A stretch of 64,000 nucleotides of DNA from Pyrus communis (GCF_963583255.1 NC_084804.1:19970061-20034060), one strand, 5' to 3'. Shown: positions 49,359-61,608, counted from the first letter of the stretch. Notes: a model not told the origin generated them from the letters alone. Program-made: numbers and translations.

Positions 49359-52286
49359 GGTTGGAGGGGTGTCATCTTCCCCTTCCTAATTGGTGTTCAT
49401 CGAGGCATATGGATAAGCGTCATTTATAATATCTATAACTTGTTCATCACGATCCACATTAGATTAAACAGTCTCCACTCATGTCACGTATGAAGGTGAA
49501 GCATGGTCTAATCGTTCCCCATGATAATTTCCCCTACTATAGGTCACCAATACCCCATTATTACTAAATGAAATTGCACATTTTCGAATGTCTCCAAATT
49601 TGAGTTGTTACACTTCATACATAGACACCGGATTTGAGTTAAACCGTGGTTGTGGCTACTTGTGAATTTAATAAACTGATCTATTCTATCCAAGTATTTA
49701 ACAACACCTCTGTTCGGATTCTATACCCATTATCTGTCCATTTTGTTTGCAAACACAATTAAAGTACTATGATTACAACAACTTCAACTATGTCTTGTCA
49801 CCTTATCCCTTAGTGTAACAACATAGTTATGTAACGTAATATAAGACTCCATCAAATTAGATTTCGACGTGAAATTTTTTTTGGCATTCCTACAGTTCTT
49901 CGAGTGCACAACGTAGCTAGCATGCACTTGTAAAAAGATGTTACCAAAATTTTCATAATCGAAACCTAATTCATGAACCATAAACTACGACACATAACTG
50001 TGCATTCCCAAACTGTCTAAAAAATTGGACAATTCAAGAATCAATTGGACTGCAGTCATGTTTCGCATCTATGTATGAAATCCAACTAATTCTCAAATGG
50101 AAAATTAAGTTTTTCTTGAACAAAAGTATATGAAGTTAAATATTGTTAATTCCATACAACATAAATATTTTTATACATGATGCACAAAAATATTTGCATA
50201 TAAATAAATTAAATCACAAAAATTACAAGAAATAAATTAAATAACTTAGATTTATAAAAGACAAATTAGTGAAGAAAATACCATCAAATTCGTTCTTCAC
50301 AGATAATCGTATACAACAACACTATAGAAAGAAAATTTAATTTTGTTAGTTTGAATTCACAATTGAAAATTTTAAATACAAAATCAAATTGCTTACTGGA
50401 GAGGGATAGATTGAGGAAGGGATAGGAGATGGAGATGGAGATTGAGATGGAGATGGAGGGAGATGGAGGATGAATTTGAGAGAGAAGGGAGTAAAGGATA
50501 TTTCAAAGAGATACGAGGGAGGGAGAGGTAGCTGCTGCAGTTCTTGTGCAATTTTTGCCTTTCTTGCGGTTGGGTACCTTGATTATAAACACGAGATCTT
50601 TGTGCGATGAAGGCTTCATCGCGCAACACATATGTCACCGATTAACCCTAATTTAATTTATGTGACGAAAGATTCATCACTCAAAGTATCTTTGTGCGAA
50701 CAATGTTGAATTCGTCCCACAAAGTACCTTTGCACGACCAAATTAACTTTCATTGCACATAGCACCTTTATGCGACAAGAGCTTTATCACGAGAGTTATT
50801 TATTAATTTTTTTAATTTAATTAATATGGACTAATTTTTTTTACTAAATTAAAGAAAATAAAATATTTAAATGAGATATTTAAATCGTCCATATAATAAA
50901 TCAAATAAAGCAAACAAATACTTAAAGTAAATATTTAATCCAAATACAAATTAAGAAAATATTTAAGGTTACTGTTCACAAATGGTAATATAATCTGATT
51001 ACATGCTAAAAAAATTATTTTATTCATCCATAACATCTAAATAAAACATTTACTGCGCTGGAGGTGCTTTTGCATTTCGATCGGTGTCATGCTTCCACTC
51101 CTGGTAACGCCTCTTGAATATGCAATCGATGAAATTCATCAGGTTAGGGTCCGTTTCATCAGTAATAAAATCAACCTAATTGGCACTTACTGATACCTCA
51201 TCCAACAAAGACTTCTTTAGGTATTCTGGCATTTTTTCCAAGATACCAACTCCCTAGGACACTCGTTCCGCACCTATGTTGTGCCCAAGCATGGCGTGCG
51301 TCTCCCTCTTTGATCTTTTAAGCTGCATGTCATAGTTGATCTGCCTTGGCCCGTCATTATTCTCGCTTCTGGCCCACCCCTGACATTTTTGTTGTTGTTT
51401 CTCTACAAAAAAAAAAAAAAAAAAATTTTAATAATCAAAGTAAGTCGTCAACTTTTTTTAATAGTAAACCAGTAAAGAACTTCAACAACAAAAAAACCAT
51501 ACAATTCATACAAAAATTTGGTATTACCTGTCTAAGATCCTTCTTTTCATATCCCTGTTTAATTGGAGCAACAACGGAATCGAACATCTACAACATTATA
51601 ATTTGACTATATTTGAAAACCCACAACTTATGAGACATAATTTATAAATTAAAATTAGTTATTGAAACAAAATTGTTCTTCATTTAGATATATAAAGACT
51701 TACCTTGGAAATGAAGATTGTCGATAGAAAGAGTCACGGAAAAGGGAAACAAGAATTGAGATATGAGGGGTTTAGGGGAGAAGAAACGAAAGGATGAGGG
51801 ATTTAAGGAAAATGATGGGAAGAGAATGAGGAAAAAGGGAGAGTGGATCTAAGATTTTATAGAACTCATGAACCTTTTACACGATGAAGCCCTCGACATA
51901 CAAAGTCTGCATAATTACTCTGCCTTAAATGTCTCACAGACCACACTGACCATTTCAAAGTGCTTTACGCGACAAAGTGTTTGTCGCACAAGTTTTACAC
52001 GACAACCTGCTCCATTGCGCAATAAATTGTTTGTCGTGCAATATATTGGTGCCAAATCTTCATTTTACTGCCTTTTTTATTCCAGAAATTGCACGACAAA
52101 TTATTCAATTTGTCATGCTAGGCCTTCTTGTGCGGAGAAGCTTTCGTTGCCTAATCTTTTCATATATTTTTATGGCCTTTATGTTTGTGCGACGATACCT
52201 TTATTTTGTCCCGCAAAGGACCTTTGAGCGACGAAAACTGCTTCATTGCTTAAAATTTGGTCGCGCAGAACTAGTGTATGTTTTGT

Positions 52287-52457
52287 TCAACAGCTGGTAT
52301 GTAAGACCAAGAGCATGTGTACTCCTCCCTCCTCGAAGAAAAGTTCAGTATGCAGGCCTACCCGAGCGCGATGAAGACCGTTGAGCAAGCGACGCATGGT
52401 GGAAATCCCCTCATCAGTCTTGCAAGACGATTGAGTTCGAACAACTTTGGGTGCCAT
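52287..52457 (-). pseudogene. Antisense ORF fragment in Gypsy 3' region (56 codons)
   Basis: It begins MAPKVVRTQSSCKTDEGIST and contains LLNGLHRARVGLHTELFFEEG, stopping at 52287 close to the CACTA end (52276). Its position and strand (antisense, upstream of a purine tract and LTR) mirror the PMD gene at 605-2866, so it may be the first exon of a related antisense gene cut by the CACTA insertion. No domain is recognisable in so short a piece. Confidence 0.35.
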
Positions 52458-52782
52458 TGGGTGATTTTGAGGAGAAGATGGGAAGAAAATCAGAATTAGG
52501 GGGCAAGAACTGAAGAGCGAGAGAAGTTTCTAGAGGCTCTAAGAATTTTGGGAAGTTCAGGAGATTTGAAGGATAAAAAAAGCTAAGGTACTTTGCTAAG
52601 GAGTTTAAAGTGAAGATTACATAGTGAATGGGTAGTTAACGTTTATAATTATGGGCTAGTGCAAAGGTCCAATTAACAATGGCTGTTTTAAATGGCACAA
52701 GTCTCGAATGAAGGCATGTGGCAGCTGTTTAATCATTATTAGCGCATTGGGTTGCAGACTCAACAATGATTAAAGGGGGCAC

Positions 52783-53981
52783 TATTTGGGTTAATATTTG
52801 AACATTAGATTTAGATGAAGAAAAACCTAAGAATACCTAATTCAAGGAGACTTGCCCGAAGCCCAGCACTAAGCCCAGAAGCAAGTTGAAGCCTTCTCAG
52901 CCAAAATGCAAGCCACATGCTTGCCATTGAAGTGGCAAGTGATGGAGACTAACCTACTACCAGCCAAAGAACACTTTCTAGTGGCATTACAAGTAAAAAA
53001 CTGATGACTCACTACCCTCCAAAGTGCTTTCAGGCAAGAACAAAGTTACAACAGTCGGGCTAATTTGCCTATAAAAGGAGGAAGAGGCCCCAGAGACAAG
53101 GACACTCACCCAATCAAACAAACAAACATATAAACTCGGCTTTCAAGCCAGATTTGCTTCCAAAAGCTGAAATCAACCCAGATTCAGTCCTTTTTAGCGA
53201 CAAGCTATCTCTTGTCTAGATTTCCTTAGAAAGCATATCTTTGTCTAGTTTAAAGCTTTGCTACCTTGAACCATCGTAGTATCGATTCCCTTGTGTAATC
53301 TTATTTACCATCCATCCCTCTTTAGCATATAAACCCTTGTTAACACAAAGAGAAGTGATTGCAAGAAGTTCAACCTTGACAGACAAGGTGAAGTCTTGCC
53401 CGAAGCTCTTTGTTTGTTTTCTAAATTTGTAGATCTATTACTTAATGCATTCTTCAGTATGTATTCAAGTTGTTTCCATTAGTTTTCCTACTTTAAGAGT
53501 CTCATTTGTATCTGGATCTAGTTATTTTAATGAATATGCTTTCATTAAAATTAATCAAGAACCAAGTAAATGACTTAGAGGGCTTTGGACTCCCTTCATT
53601 CGAACATACAAGATTATGAACTAAAATTCCTAGGTCACAAGGCAAGAAAAAGAACTTAATCTGGACTTAACTCATCCATGACAATCCTTTGATAACAAAA
53701 AGTTTGAGTAACTTGGGGTGTAAGTAATCGACTAAAAACACTCTTGTTCTACATCTGTTATACTGAGATAGCAGTGGTACGCCTAACACTTAGTTAGTTT
53801 TGATTGCGAGCCTTAAGGCCTACACCTAAGGCCCCACAAAGGCACATTTCAAAACTAATTTTGTCCTCTTCTTGTAGCACATCAACAAGCAAGAGCCCGA
53901 CTAGACATCCAAAGTGCCAATCCCTTGAGGAGCTGTGCTGAGGTCTGTGGATCATTCTCTAGAGAAATCTTCACCTGAACA
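52783..53981 (+). repeat. LTR of a Ty3/Gypsy element (approximate left edge)
   Basis: The right edge is fixed by the primer-binding site seven bases later: GAACA then TGGCACGCCCAGTAGG at 53988-54003. A TATA-like GCCTATAAAAGGAGG at about 53078-53092 is the likely promoter. The left edge is less certain; TTAAAGGGGGCAC at about 52766-52778 is a polypurine tract and would put the start near 52783. Having a polypurine tract on the left and a primer-binding site on the right makes this LTR unusual. Confidence 0.6.
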
Positions 53982-53987
53982 TAGTTT

Positions 53988-54003
53988 TGGCACGCCCAGT
54001 AGG
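53988..54003 (+). other. Gypsy primer-binding site
   Basis: TGGCACGCCCAGTAGG begins with the TGG expected opposite a tRNA CCA end and follows the LTR. Confidence 0.7.
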
Positions 54004-54147
54004 ACATCATTAGTCTTGTATGCCAAGAAGAATAAGGAAGCAGAAAACCTTTAGGTGGAGCACAAAATACGGGCCACCCAGTGTCTACCAAGACTAAGCA
54101 TGACAAATTAGCCAGAAGATTTCCCCATCTCACAAAGATTAGTTATT

Positions 54148-55500
54148 ATGGGAAACTCGACCTCATCCAAGAAGACAGGAGGGAAGGTTAATGACGACTT
54201 GCAAGCCACCATGGTACAAGTGCTGAAAAGTATGGAGAAAATTACTCTGGAAACCAGAAGAGAAGTAAGCAGACTCTGTTCTTTAACAGGGAGTTTGCAA
54301 AGAAGATTAGATCTGGAGTATTCTACTCCAAAAAATGGTTATGCTAGGGAAGTGATGAGAAAGGTTAGTCTTGAGAAAGAACCAATTATCCCCCTATTTC
54401 CTTTGGTTGAGGAAAATAGGGATAAGGGAAAAAACAAGGGAGGATTTGGAGCTAGTCAGCTAGTGTTTGAGGAGATCCTAGAAGCAGAGTTGCCCGACCC
54501 CCTATTCTTTTCATTATATAGTAGGGGCAGAGAGAACAAGAAGGAAGGAAGTATGGGATGCTCTAGTTAATCGGAGAATCCACTGGAAAAGACGAACCTA
54601 CCAAGGTAGATAAACCTCATTCTTATAGGCCCCCACCATTGGCCAGTAAGGAAGGGGATGCTAAGTAGAGACAGCCCAACCTAAAGAAAGAAACCTTCTC
54701 GGGCAATAATCACAGCCTGAAATGGGGAACCCCACAATCCCATACAACAATACAGTTAACCAGCAGCTCAGAGATGAGTTAGTTGAGTTAAGAAGGATGG
54801 TGGCCTAAAATGCTCAACCCCAAGCTCGCTTGCTATTCAAGATCACCTACTAGAAGCCATACCTAGAGTATATTGATGAGCAGAATCCTTTTCCACTAAA
54901 CTTCAAGATGCTCGCGTTTCCCATTTTTAGTGAGGAAAATGGCTTGAGATCACATCTTCAATTTCTCCAACCATTGCGTGGCATTTGAAGACAATCCTAA
55001 TTATAAGTTAAGATTGTTTGGGAACTCATTGGTTGGCCTAGCATCTCAATGGTATTCTCTTTTGCCCCCCAATTCTATTGCCAATTGGGGGCAAATGAAG
55101 ATGGCTTTTTATGAGCATTTTTATAGGATGAAGCTCGAGATGTCTATTAATGACTTAATGGAGGTGAAGTGATATGAACATGAATCTATAAAGGACTTCA
55201 TGATGAGGTTTAGAAAGACAAGAATGAGGTGCCAATTCCCTATCAATCATGCCCAACTTATATCCATTGCTCAAAAGGCCTTGAGGTTGCCTTGGAGGAA
55301 GAAGTTTTATGATGTACAGTTCAATGAGTTACAAGAGTTGGTGATTGCTGCCACAAAGTATGAGAAGCTGCTGCTTAAAGAACAACAAGTGAAACACTTA
55401 TCTAAGGTGCCTCATTTCTACAAAAGTAAAGCTGTAATTCACCAAGTGGAGTATGAAGGAGTTGAGCCAAAACAAAATGATGACCATTATTCAAATGTCT
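54148..55500 (+). pseudogene. Gypsy gag, broken and truncated
   Basis: The N-terminal frame starts MGNSTSSKKTGGKVND at 54148 and stops at 54570. After several stops, the capsid-type gag domain is clear at 54978-55535: PNYKLRLFGNSLVGLASQWY, LPPNSIANWGQMKMAFYEHF, a stop at 55170, then ESIKDFMMRFRKTRMRC and FNELQELVIAATKYEKLL. This is the retrotransposon gag of Ty3/Gypsy elements. It ends abruptly about 55500, where sequence of an inverted Copia begins; no protease or polymerase follows. Confidence 0.85.
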
Positions 55501-55504
55501 TGAA

Positions 55505-56274
55505 AATGTCTTCGATGCATCAACCAACACCATAAAGTATCTAAATAGTTCACATGTTGGTTGGACAGGTCCACAAATATCCCCTTGAATCGTCTGAAGA
55601 AACTTAGGGGGGTTGTGAATACTCTTTGTAGCTAAGGGTTGAATATTCAACTTCCTCATGAAGTAAGCTTTGCATGGTAGACGACCGAGATAAGATTTTA
55701 GGTGATGCTCGTGTGATACTTTGAGGATACGGCATATCATATCTCGTCCAAGATGTCCCACTCGATCATGCCAAAGAGAGAGAGTGCTCTAGAACCTAGG
55801 CATAGGGCTGGCCACGTGGTGCGTCTCCACGAATCGAATGGTCGTTATGTATAACCCACTCGGGAGACGTTCCAGCTTCTCGTGATTACGCTTCTGGCCA
55901 TATTCATAAGAAGTGATACAAAGAAATTCAAAACCATTCTCTTCAGTGGTTTCAACATGATATTGATTATCTCGAATATCTCTAAAGCTCAGCAACGTTC
56001 TTCCAGAACGTGGAGAATAAAAGGCCTTTTTAATGGTTAATTCAGTACCATTAGACAACATTATACAAGCCTTTCTGTATCCTTCGATCAGGTTGGATAT
56101 GCTTGAGAAAGTTGTCAGAGGTGTATTTTTAGGTACGAAGTTAGTAAAATAGTGTTGCTCACGCAAGATGGTGTGCATGGTAGCACTATCAGCCAGATAA
56201 CTAACTTCCCCACTAGTCATACCTAGAAATAAATTAATTGAATTAGTCACATGCATAAATATAATTTCATTCAT
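55505..56274 (-). pseudogene. Copia copy 2 protease and partial integrase
   Basis: The frame from 56274 includes LADSATMHTILREQHYFTNF and the region to SPMPRF, where a stop at 55789 interrupts it. It resumes with HDRVGHLGRDMICRILK, then FLQTIQGDICGPVQPT and YFMVLVDAS, and ends near 55510. Here the pre-integrase region lost in copy 1 is retained. Only the first catalytic Asp of integrase survives. Confidence 0.85.
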
Positions 56275-56468
56275 TCAATTAATCAATCGAGAAATAATAT
56301 CCATAAAAATAATTATCCATAATTCAAAACAAACCTAAAACCAAACAAATAATTCCAAAGACTTAGAAAAATTGACCAAAAATTGACACCATAAACTTAA
56401 AAACATAGGGGGGTTTGGCCACACCTAGTGGGTTCGGCCATTAGGGGTGTAAAACACCATAACATGTC

Positions 56469-57481
56469 CTACAAAAATAAAACATTAGTCTTCCATGGGA
56501 GCGGATGCCTTCTGAAAATATGAAACCTCCATATTTGTAGTAGAATCTTCGCGATGTTCCACATGCACAAAGTTAGTCTCATGATGGGAATGATATTTGA
56601 CAATAGCCTCGGGGGTAGCTCGTCATATGTGTGACCAATATCATTTGATCCATAGCAGTAGCACATGTCCAGTTCAGTGGAAGCCGGTTGAACCGTAGAT
56701 TTTCCCTTGTTCTTGAAGTTTGGGGCCTTAGGGGGAAAGGGTTGACGCTTCTGGCTCAAATTTCCTCCCTTGGGTGGGCATCTGCTCTGTTAACCTTGGG
56801 CCCGTGGTGGAGCCTGTTGCCTATTTCCATGGCCACGACAGGGTTTTCGTTGGTTATGGCTACTAGAATTAGTTGCATGTGCTTCAGGCAGAGTGTTCGA
56901 GCCAGTAGGTCGAGCTTGATGATTTTTCATCAAAAGCTGGTTCTGCTTTTTAGCAAGAAGTAAAACAGAGATCAAATTTGAAAATTTGGTGAACTTATAT
57001 GCCCTATATTATTGTTGCAGGACAATATTGGTGCATTGAAGGTCAAATGGGTCTTCTCCAGGAAATCCTCTTCGGTTAAGTCCTCTTCACATAACTTAAG
57101 CAATGATCGGATTCGATAAACTTCAAAGTTGTATTCATTCACAGACTTAAAGTCTTGGAAGCGTAAATGTTGTCGGTCGTGTCTTGGTTCAAGCAAGTAA
57201 ATGTTTTTCTGGTGATCGAAGTGATCGATCAAAGCAACCCAGAGGATGCGTGGGTCCTCCTCAACAATGTACTTGGTCTACTGTGCATCATGGATGTGTC
57301 TTCAGATGAAGATCATAGCAGTAGCTTTCTGAGCTTCATTGACTGGGTCGTTGTTAAGTTCCTCAATGATGGCTCGAAAACTCTTTGCAGTAAGATGAAG
57401 CTTCATGTCTTGATCCTACTTTAGGTAGTTTTTTCCAGATACTTCCAAAATGGTGAAATCGAGCTTGTTCAAGTTCGACAT
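56469..57481 (-). pseudogene. Copia copy 2 gag
   Basis: The start codon at 57481 is followed by SNLNKLDFTILEVSG-like sequence with an in-frame TAG (copy 3 shares it; copy 1 has TGG) and a TGA in the ATCTTCATCTGAAGA context. Blocks FDHQKNIYLLEPRHDRQHLR and FEVYRIRSLLKLCEEDLTEE follow, then a frameshift near 56970 and KKQNQLLMKNHQARPTGSN. The zinc-knuckle region reads CYCYGSNDIGHTYDE, with key Cys and His partly lost. Confidence 0.85.
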
Positions 57482-58989
57482 GTCCCTTAAACAGAGGGTA
57501 CAAAAAAAAATGTGGTTAGTCATATGGAAAATGGTAGACATACATTGTAGAACATTCGGGGTTGTATAGACATGTGTTGGTTTAATTTAAGCGTGAAAGC
57601 TACGGGTTTCATGTGGTATGTTTTGAATGAAAACTTCGGGTTTCAAGGGCACTAAATTCGAAACTACAGGTTCAATTTTAGTTATGAACGTCTAGTTCAT
57701 GTACAGGGGTACCTGGAAGAACACAGAATACAATATACAACTAAGTGTAATGGATTTGTGGATTGCTTCAGGAACCCAAGTGTGAGTGTGTCGAGACTAC
57801 GAAAAATAGCCAACGGTTCAAAGAAAAGAAATAATTTGTTGAATCATTAATTACCAAAAAGTGAGCTTCAAGCCAATAATTTTGGATTAATTGTCAAATT
57901 AATTAACTATGGGTCACTTTAATTAATTTAATAGATCGTAACCATTCATGTTTGATCGTAGAAGCAAAATAATAACATCCAGGTTAATATTAGTGGAAAT
58001 ACTAAAAAATAGCTTTGGGTTCGAAAAAGCATGGCCCAATATCAATGGGCTAGTTGCCGTATACGGGGCAAGGCCCTAAAAAGGTTTAATAGGCCACGGG
58101 TTCGTTGCAAAGGCAACCCAATCATGGCTGCAGGCCACGGGTTGGTTCTACGAAGGAACCTAGCAGCTAGGTTGATGGTTTTGGGCCTCAAAATGGTGCA
58201 AAGGCAGGCCCAAAGGTTGGGGTTTGGTTTTTGGGCTGGGGAAGTATAAGCACAACAGCTTTAAAATTGTTGGCAGGTTGCGTTGAAGGTTGGAGAAGCC
58301 CAGCAAGCAACATAGGCTTGCTACAGGCGAGCCTAGAGCACAGGACGAGGCCTAGCAACATAAAGCTGATGGTCTGTGGGCCAGGGACGCAGTGGACAGG
58401 TCCATTGAGAGCTGCATGCTTCTTGGAAGTGGATAAAGGCTGCAGGCCCGTAAAAGAACCCTACCAGGCCGAGGACCTGGGCATTGTGTGTGTGTAGCAA
58501 AGCCCAAATGGCTGCTGTCGTGTGGTCCAGAACGTCGTCCCAAGGTGCTCTACACGGCTGGGCTAGCGACGGGGCTCGACGACGGTGATGCCAGCGGTGG
58601 AGCAGCGGTGAGTCACGACTTATGCCGCAAAAATCCCGAATTTGTTTTCCTTCGAATTCTAGGATTAAAAACCTTTATTTCTTCTAAATTAATTTCGATG
58701 CTTTGACTCACAAATTTCATATAGAATAATTGCGTATTGCATGAACAATATATATTTTGACAAAATATATGAACACATATGCAATATATATAATTGAAAG
58801 GAAAATATAAATATAGGGGGTTCATGTATCATGGGAATGTTTTCATGCTTCAAGGTCGTTTCAAATATCTTAATTTATTTTAAAAGAACCTTATTGGCAG
58901 AAAACGATTAAACCTTTGATTGTGTAGAATATAGCATCATCCTACGATCCTTCAGTTCTTTAGCTTCTGGCAAGAGCATGCTGATAATG
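57482..58989 (-). other. Copia copy 2 leader
   Basis: Untranslated leader between LTR and gag, with the same GC-rich GGCCxx block (58030-58600) as copies 1 and 3 but different length and order. Open frames here on either strand are not conserved. Confidence 0.6.
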
Positions 58990-59253
58990 TGTTGTATGCC
59001 TAATTGACTGAACTATATTTAGGACTAAAGAGGGAGAGGGTCGGTGGCAAGAGAGAGATGAGATAGATGTAATTCTGGGGTGTGTTGTATCACCCCATTG
59101 TGCCTTTATTTATAGTAGTAGGATATGTTAAATCCTTACCCTAATAAGATTACAACTCTAATAGGATAATATCTACTAAAGGGAATATTCCAAGATATCC
59201 TAGATATACTAGGATTTACACAATCACATTCCTAATCTAATAGGATTGCAACA
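58990..59253 (-). repeat. 5' LTR of Copia copy 2
   Basis: On the + strand it runs TGTTGTATGCC to GGATTGCAACA, the reverse complement of the copy 1 LTR, with TATA-like CTATAAATAAAGGC on the - strand. The outer flank is CTTTT; the matching duplication was lost with the 3' end. Confidence 0.9.
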
Positions 59254-59270
59254 CTTTTGTCCTTTTAGGG

Positions 59271-59905
59271 AAAAATTTTGAAATGTCATATGAACTTGTA
59301 CCCATTTTTTTAATTTGTTATATAAACTAAAATTTTAAGCAATTTGCCATATGAACTTTCCGAAATCATCAATTTGTCATCTCACTCTACCTCCTTTAAG
59401 TTTTCCATCCAAAACAAGTCATGTGCCTTGCATATGACTTGTGTTCAGAATTATTTATGTCATTTTAACACCTCACTTCCTTCTATTAAGTTGCATTTGA
59501 TAAAAAAAATTCTAGGGTATTCAGTTTAGCATGTCATGAAATCAAATTTTATATGGGCTCTGTAATATAAGAAACGAGTTGAGGTTTGGTGCCAAAAAAT
59601 GGATTTGTAGATGCATATATTCTGCTCGAACACAACGATCTGGATGAATACCCTCAAACACAAAATTAAGAGTTTTATTAAAGAAAAGTAAAGAACTTGT
59701 AAAAAGATCTTAAATGACAAAAATAATCTTGAACACAAGTCATGTGCCTTGCACATGACTTATTTTGGATGAAAAACTTAACAGAGTTAGGGTGAGATGA
59801 AAAATTGATGATTTCAGAAAGTTGGTATGACAAATTGCTTAAAATTTTAGTTTATATGACAAATTGAAAAATATGTACAAGTTCATATGACATTTTAAAA
59901 AAAAT
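59271..59905. mobile_element. Long foldback (inverted-repeat) element, about 635 bp
   Basis: The left arm (59281-59455; AATGTCATATGAACTTGTAC, ACTAAAATTTTAAGCAATTTG, GAAATCATCAATTTGTCATC) is mirrored by the right arm (about 59725-59895) as reverse complement with few mismatches. The arms are about 180 bp around an AT-rich loop. It contains AAGTCATGTGCCTTGCATATGACTT-type near-palindromes in each arm. It is non-coding. Long inverted arms fit a MULE-type or foldback MITE. Confidence 0.85.
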
Positions 59906-59978
59906 TCCTCCTTTTTTTATTTAAACTTAAGTCTTTTCCATTAAAGTTTAAACTCTTTTTATTAGATAAAGTTATAGG

Positions 59979-60248
59979 TGTTGCAGTCACATTTAGAATA
60001 GGAATGTGATTGTGCAAATCCTAGTAGATATGGGAATGTATCTTATATTCATATTAGGAGTTGATTACCTATTAAATATTGTAATCCTTAAGGGAAAGGT
60101 TTTTATCTATCCTACTACTATAAATAAAGACACAATGGGGTGATACAAACACACCTCACAATTAAATCACTCTCTCCTCTCCCTAATTGTTGTTGGCCCC
60201 CTCTCTCTCTAAACCCTAAAGATCGTTCAATCAAATAGGCCTACAACA
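59979..60248 (+). repeat. 5' LTR of Copia copy 3
   Basis: It runs TGTTGCAGTC to CCTACAACA, followed by CATTATCAACACGCTC as primer-binding region. TATA-like ACTATAAATAAAGAC lies near 60116. Confidence 0.92.
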
Positions 60249-61608
60249 CATTATCAACACGCTCTTACCAGAAGCTAAGGAATTGACGCATCGTATGGGG
60301 AGGCTATCTTCTACAAAATTCAAAGGCTTATATTTGTTTTCTGCTAATCAAGTATGCTTAAAATAAAGTAAGATTTGAAACGTCCACGAAGCATGAAAAC
60401 ATTCCCCATGATGCATGAACCCCTCTATGTTTATATTTTCCTTACGATCTGTGTGTGTGTGTGTGTATTGTATATGTTTATATATTTGTTTCATGCATCA
60501 CACAATTATATTTGCTATGTGGAATATGTGAGTTAAAGTATATTCATAAATTAGAAGCAAATCTAGGGTTTGTAAAACCCTACCAATTTCGAAAAAGAAA
60601 AAAAGGAAAAATGGACATGCACGGCACCATCGCCGTCGGCAAGGTCGTCGGCCTGAAGCCCAGCTGACCATCACAACAACCAGGTTTCGGCCTGGGGTCA
60701 ATCTCGACAGGGCCTAAAACCCGCGCCCACCAAGCTGTCTTAGCCCGACTATCAGCAAGCTTTTATAGTTGATGGGCCTTGCTGTTGCCTTGGCCCGCAG
60801 CCTTTGCACTAGCTAGTTGGCTAGGTCCTTTCTCATGACCTACGCCTCAGTCAGCCAACTCGCGGGGCTAGGATTAGCCCTCACGCACACAAACCCACAG
60901 GCCAACACTGCGCTAGGCCTGACCCGTGCCCCCATTTTGGCCCAAACCAGAAACCCAACTGCGACTGGGGTATCTCTTATTCTCATAGGCCTTTGGGGCT
61001 GCCTCTGTCACTTGGCCCGAGGCCTAAAGCCACCCATGGGCTGTTACTGCAGCTAACCCGAGCCCTTTTGCTCACGGCACCCAGCCCAATTTTTGGGCTA
61101 TGGTATTTACGACCCAATGCTATTGTTTTTGTTTCTACAATTGACCATGTATGACCTAATTTATTGAATTAATTAAAAGTAACCTGTAGTCCATTATTCT
61201 GATAATGAATCCAAAATTATTGACCTGAATATCACTTTTGGACATTAACGATTCAATAATTTATTTTCATACTTTGAACCATTGACATACTTTCGTAGTA
61301 ATGAAGCTCTCACACTTGAGTTCTCGAAGAAACTCAAACCAACTACACTTAAATTAGTATATTGCATTCTGTGTTTCTTGTAGGAACTTCTTCATATGAA
61401 CTAATCATTCATAAAACTAAATTGAACCTGTAATTTCAAATTTAGTACATTTGAAACCCGAAGTTTTCATTCAAAACATATCACATGAAGCCTATATTTT
61501 TTATGCATAAATTAAACCCATACATGTCTATAGAACCTGTATGTTCTACGATATATGTCTCTGGCTTACTTTATGACTAATCACGTTTTTCCTCTCCATT
61601 TTAGGGAC
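60249..61608 (+). other. Copia copy 3 leader
   Basis: Untranslated leader with a (GT)n run (60449-60465) and a GC-rich GGCCxx block (60620-61080). Short open frames are not conserved among copies. Confidence 0.6.

Larger units (their letters stand above)
48334..52276. mobile_element. CACTA-type (En/Spm) transposon remnant, about 3.9 kb
   Basis: The left end CACTACTACAATAAACAG and right end GCGCAGAACTAGTG carry the CACTA/TAGTG termini of this superfamily. The flanking zones (48350-48680, 50570-50790, 51880-52270) are full of short variants of GTGCGACGAA and TTCATCGCGCAA in both orientations, the typical subterminal transposase-binding repeats. The flanking triplets AAT and TAT are only a partial duplication match. 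A third repeat zone at 50570-50790, in the middle, suggests a nested or rearranged second copy. No intact transposase is present. Confidence 0.7.
55505..59253 (-). mobile_element. Ty1/Copia retrotransposon, copy 2 (inverted, 3'-truncated)
   Basis: Reading leftwards it has the 5' LTR (59253-58990), leader with GC-rich block, gag, protease and the start of integrase, same family as copy 1, then stops in integrase at the junction with the Gypsy gag. Reverse transcriptase, RNase H and the 3' LTR are missing. Confidence 0.9.
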
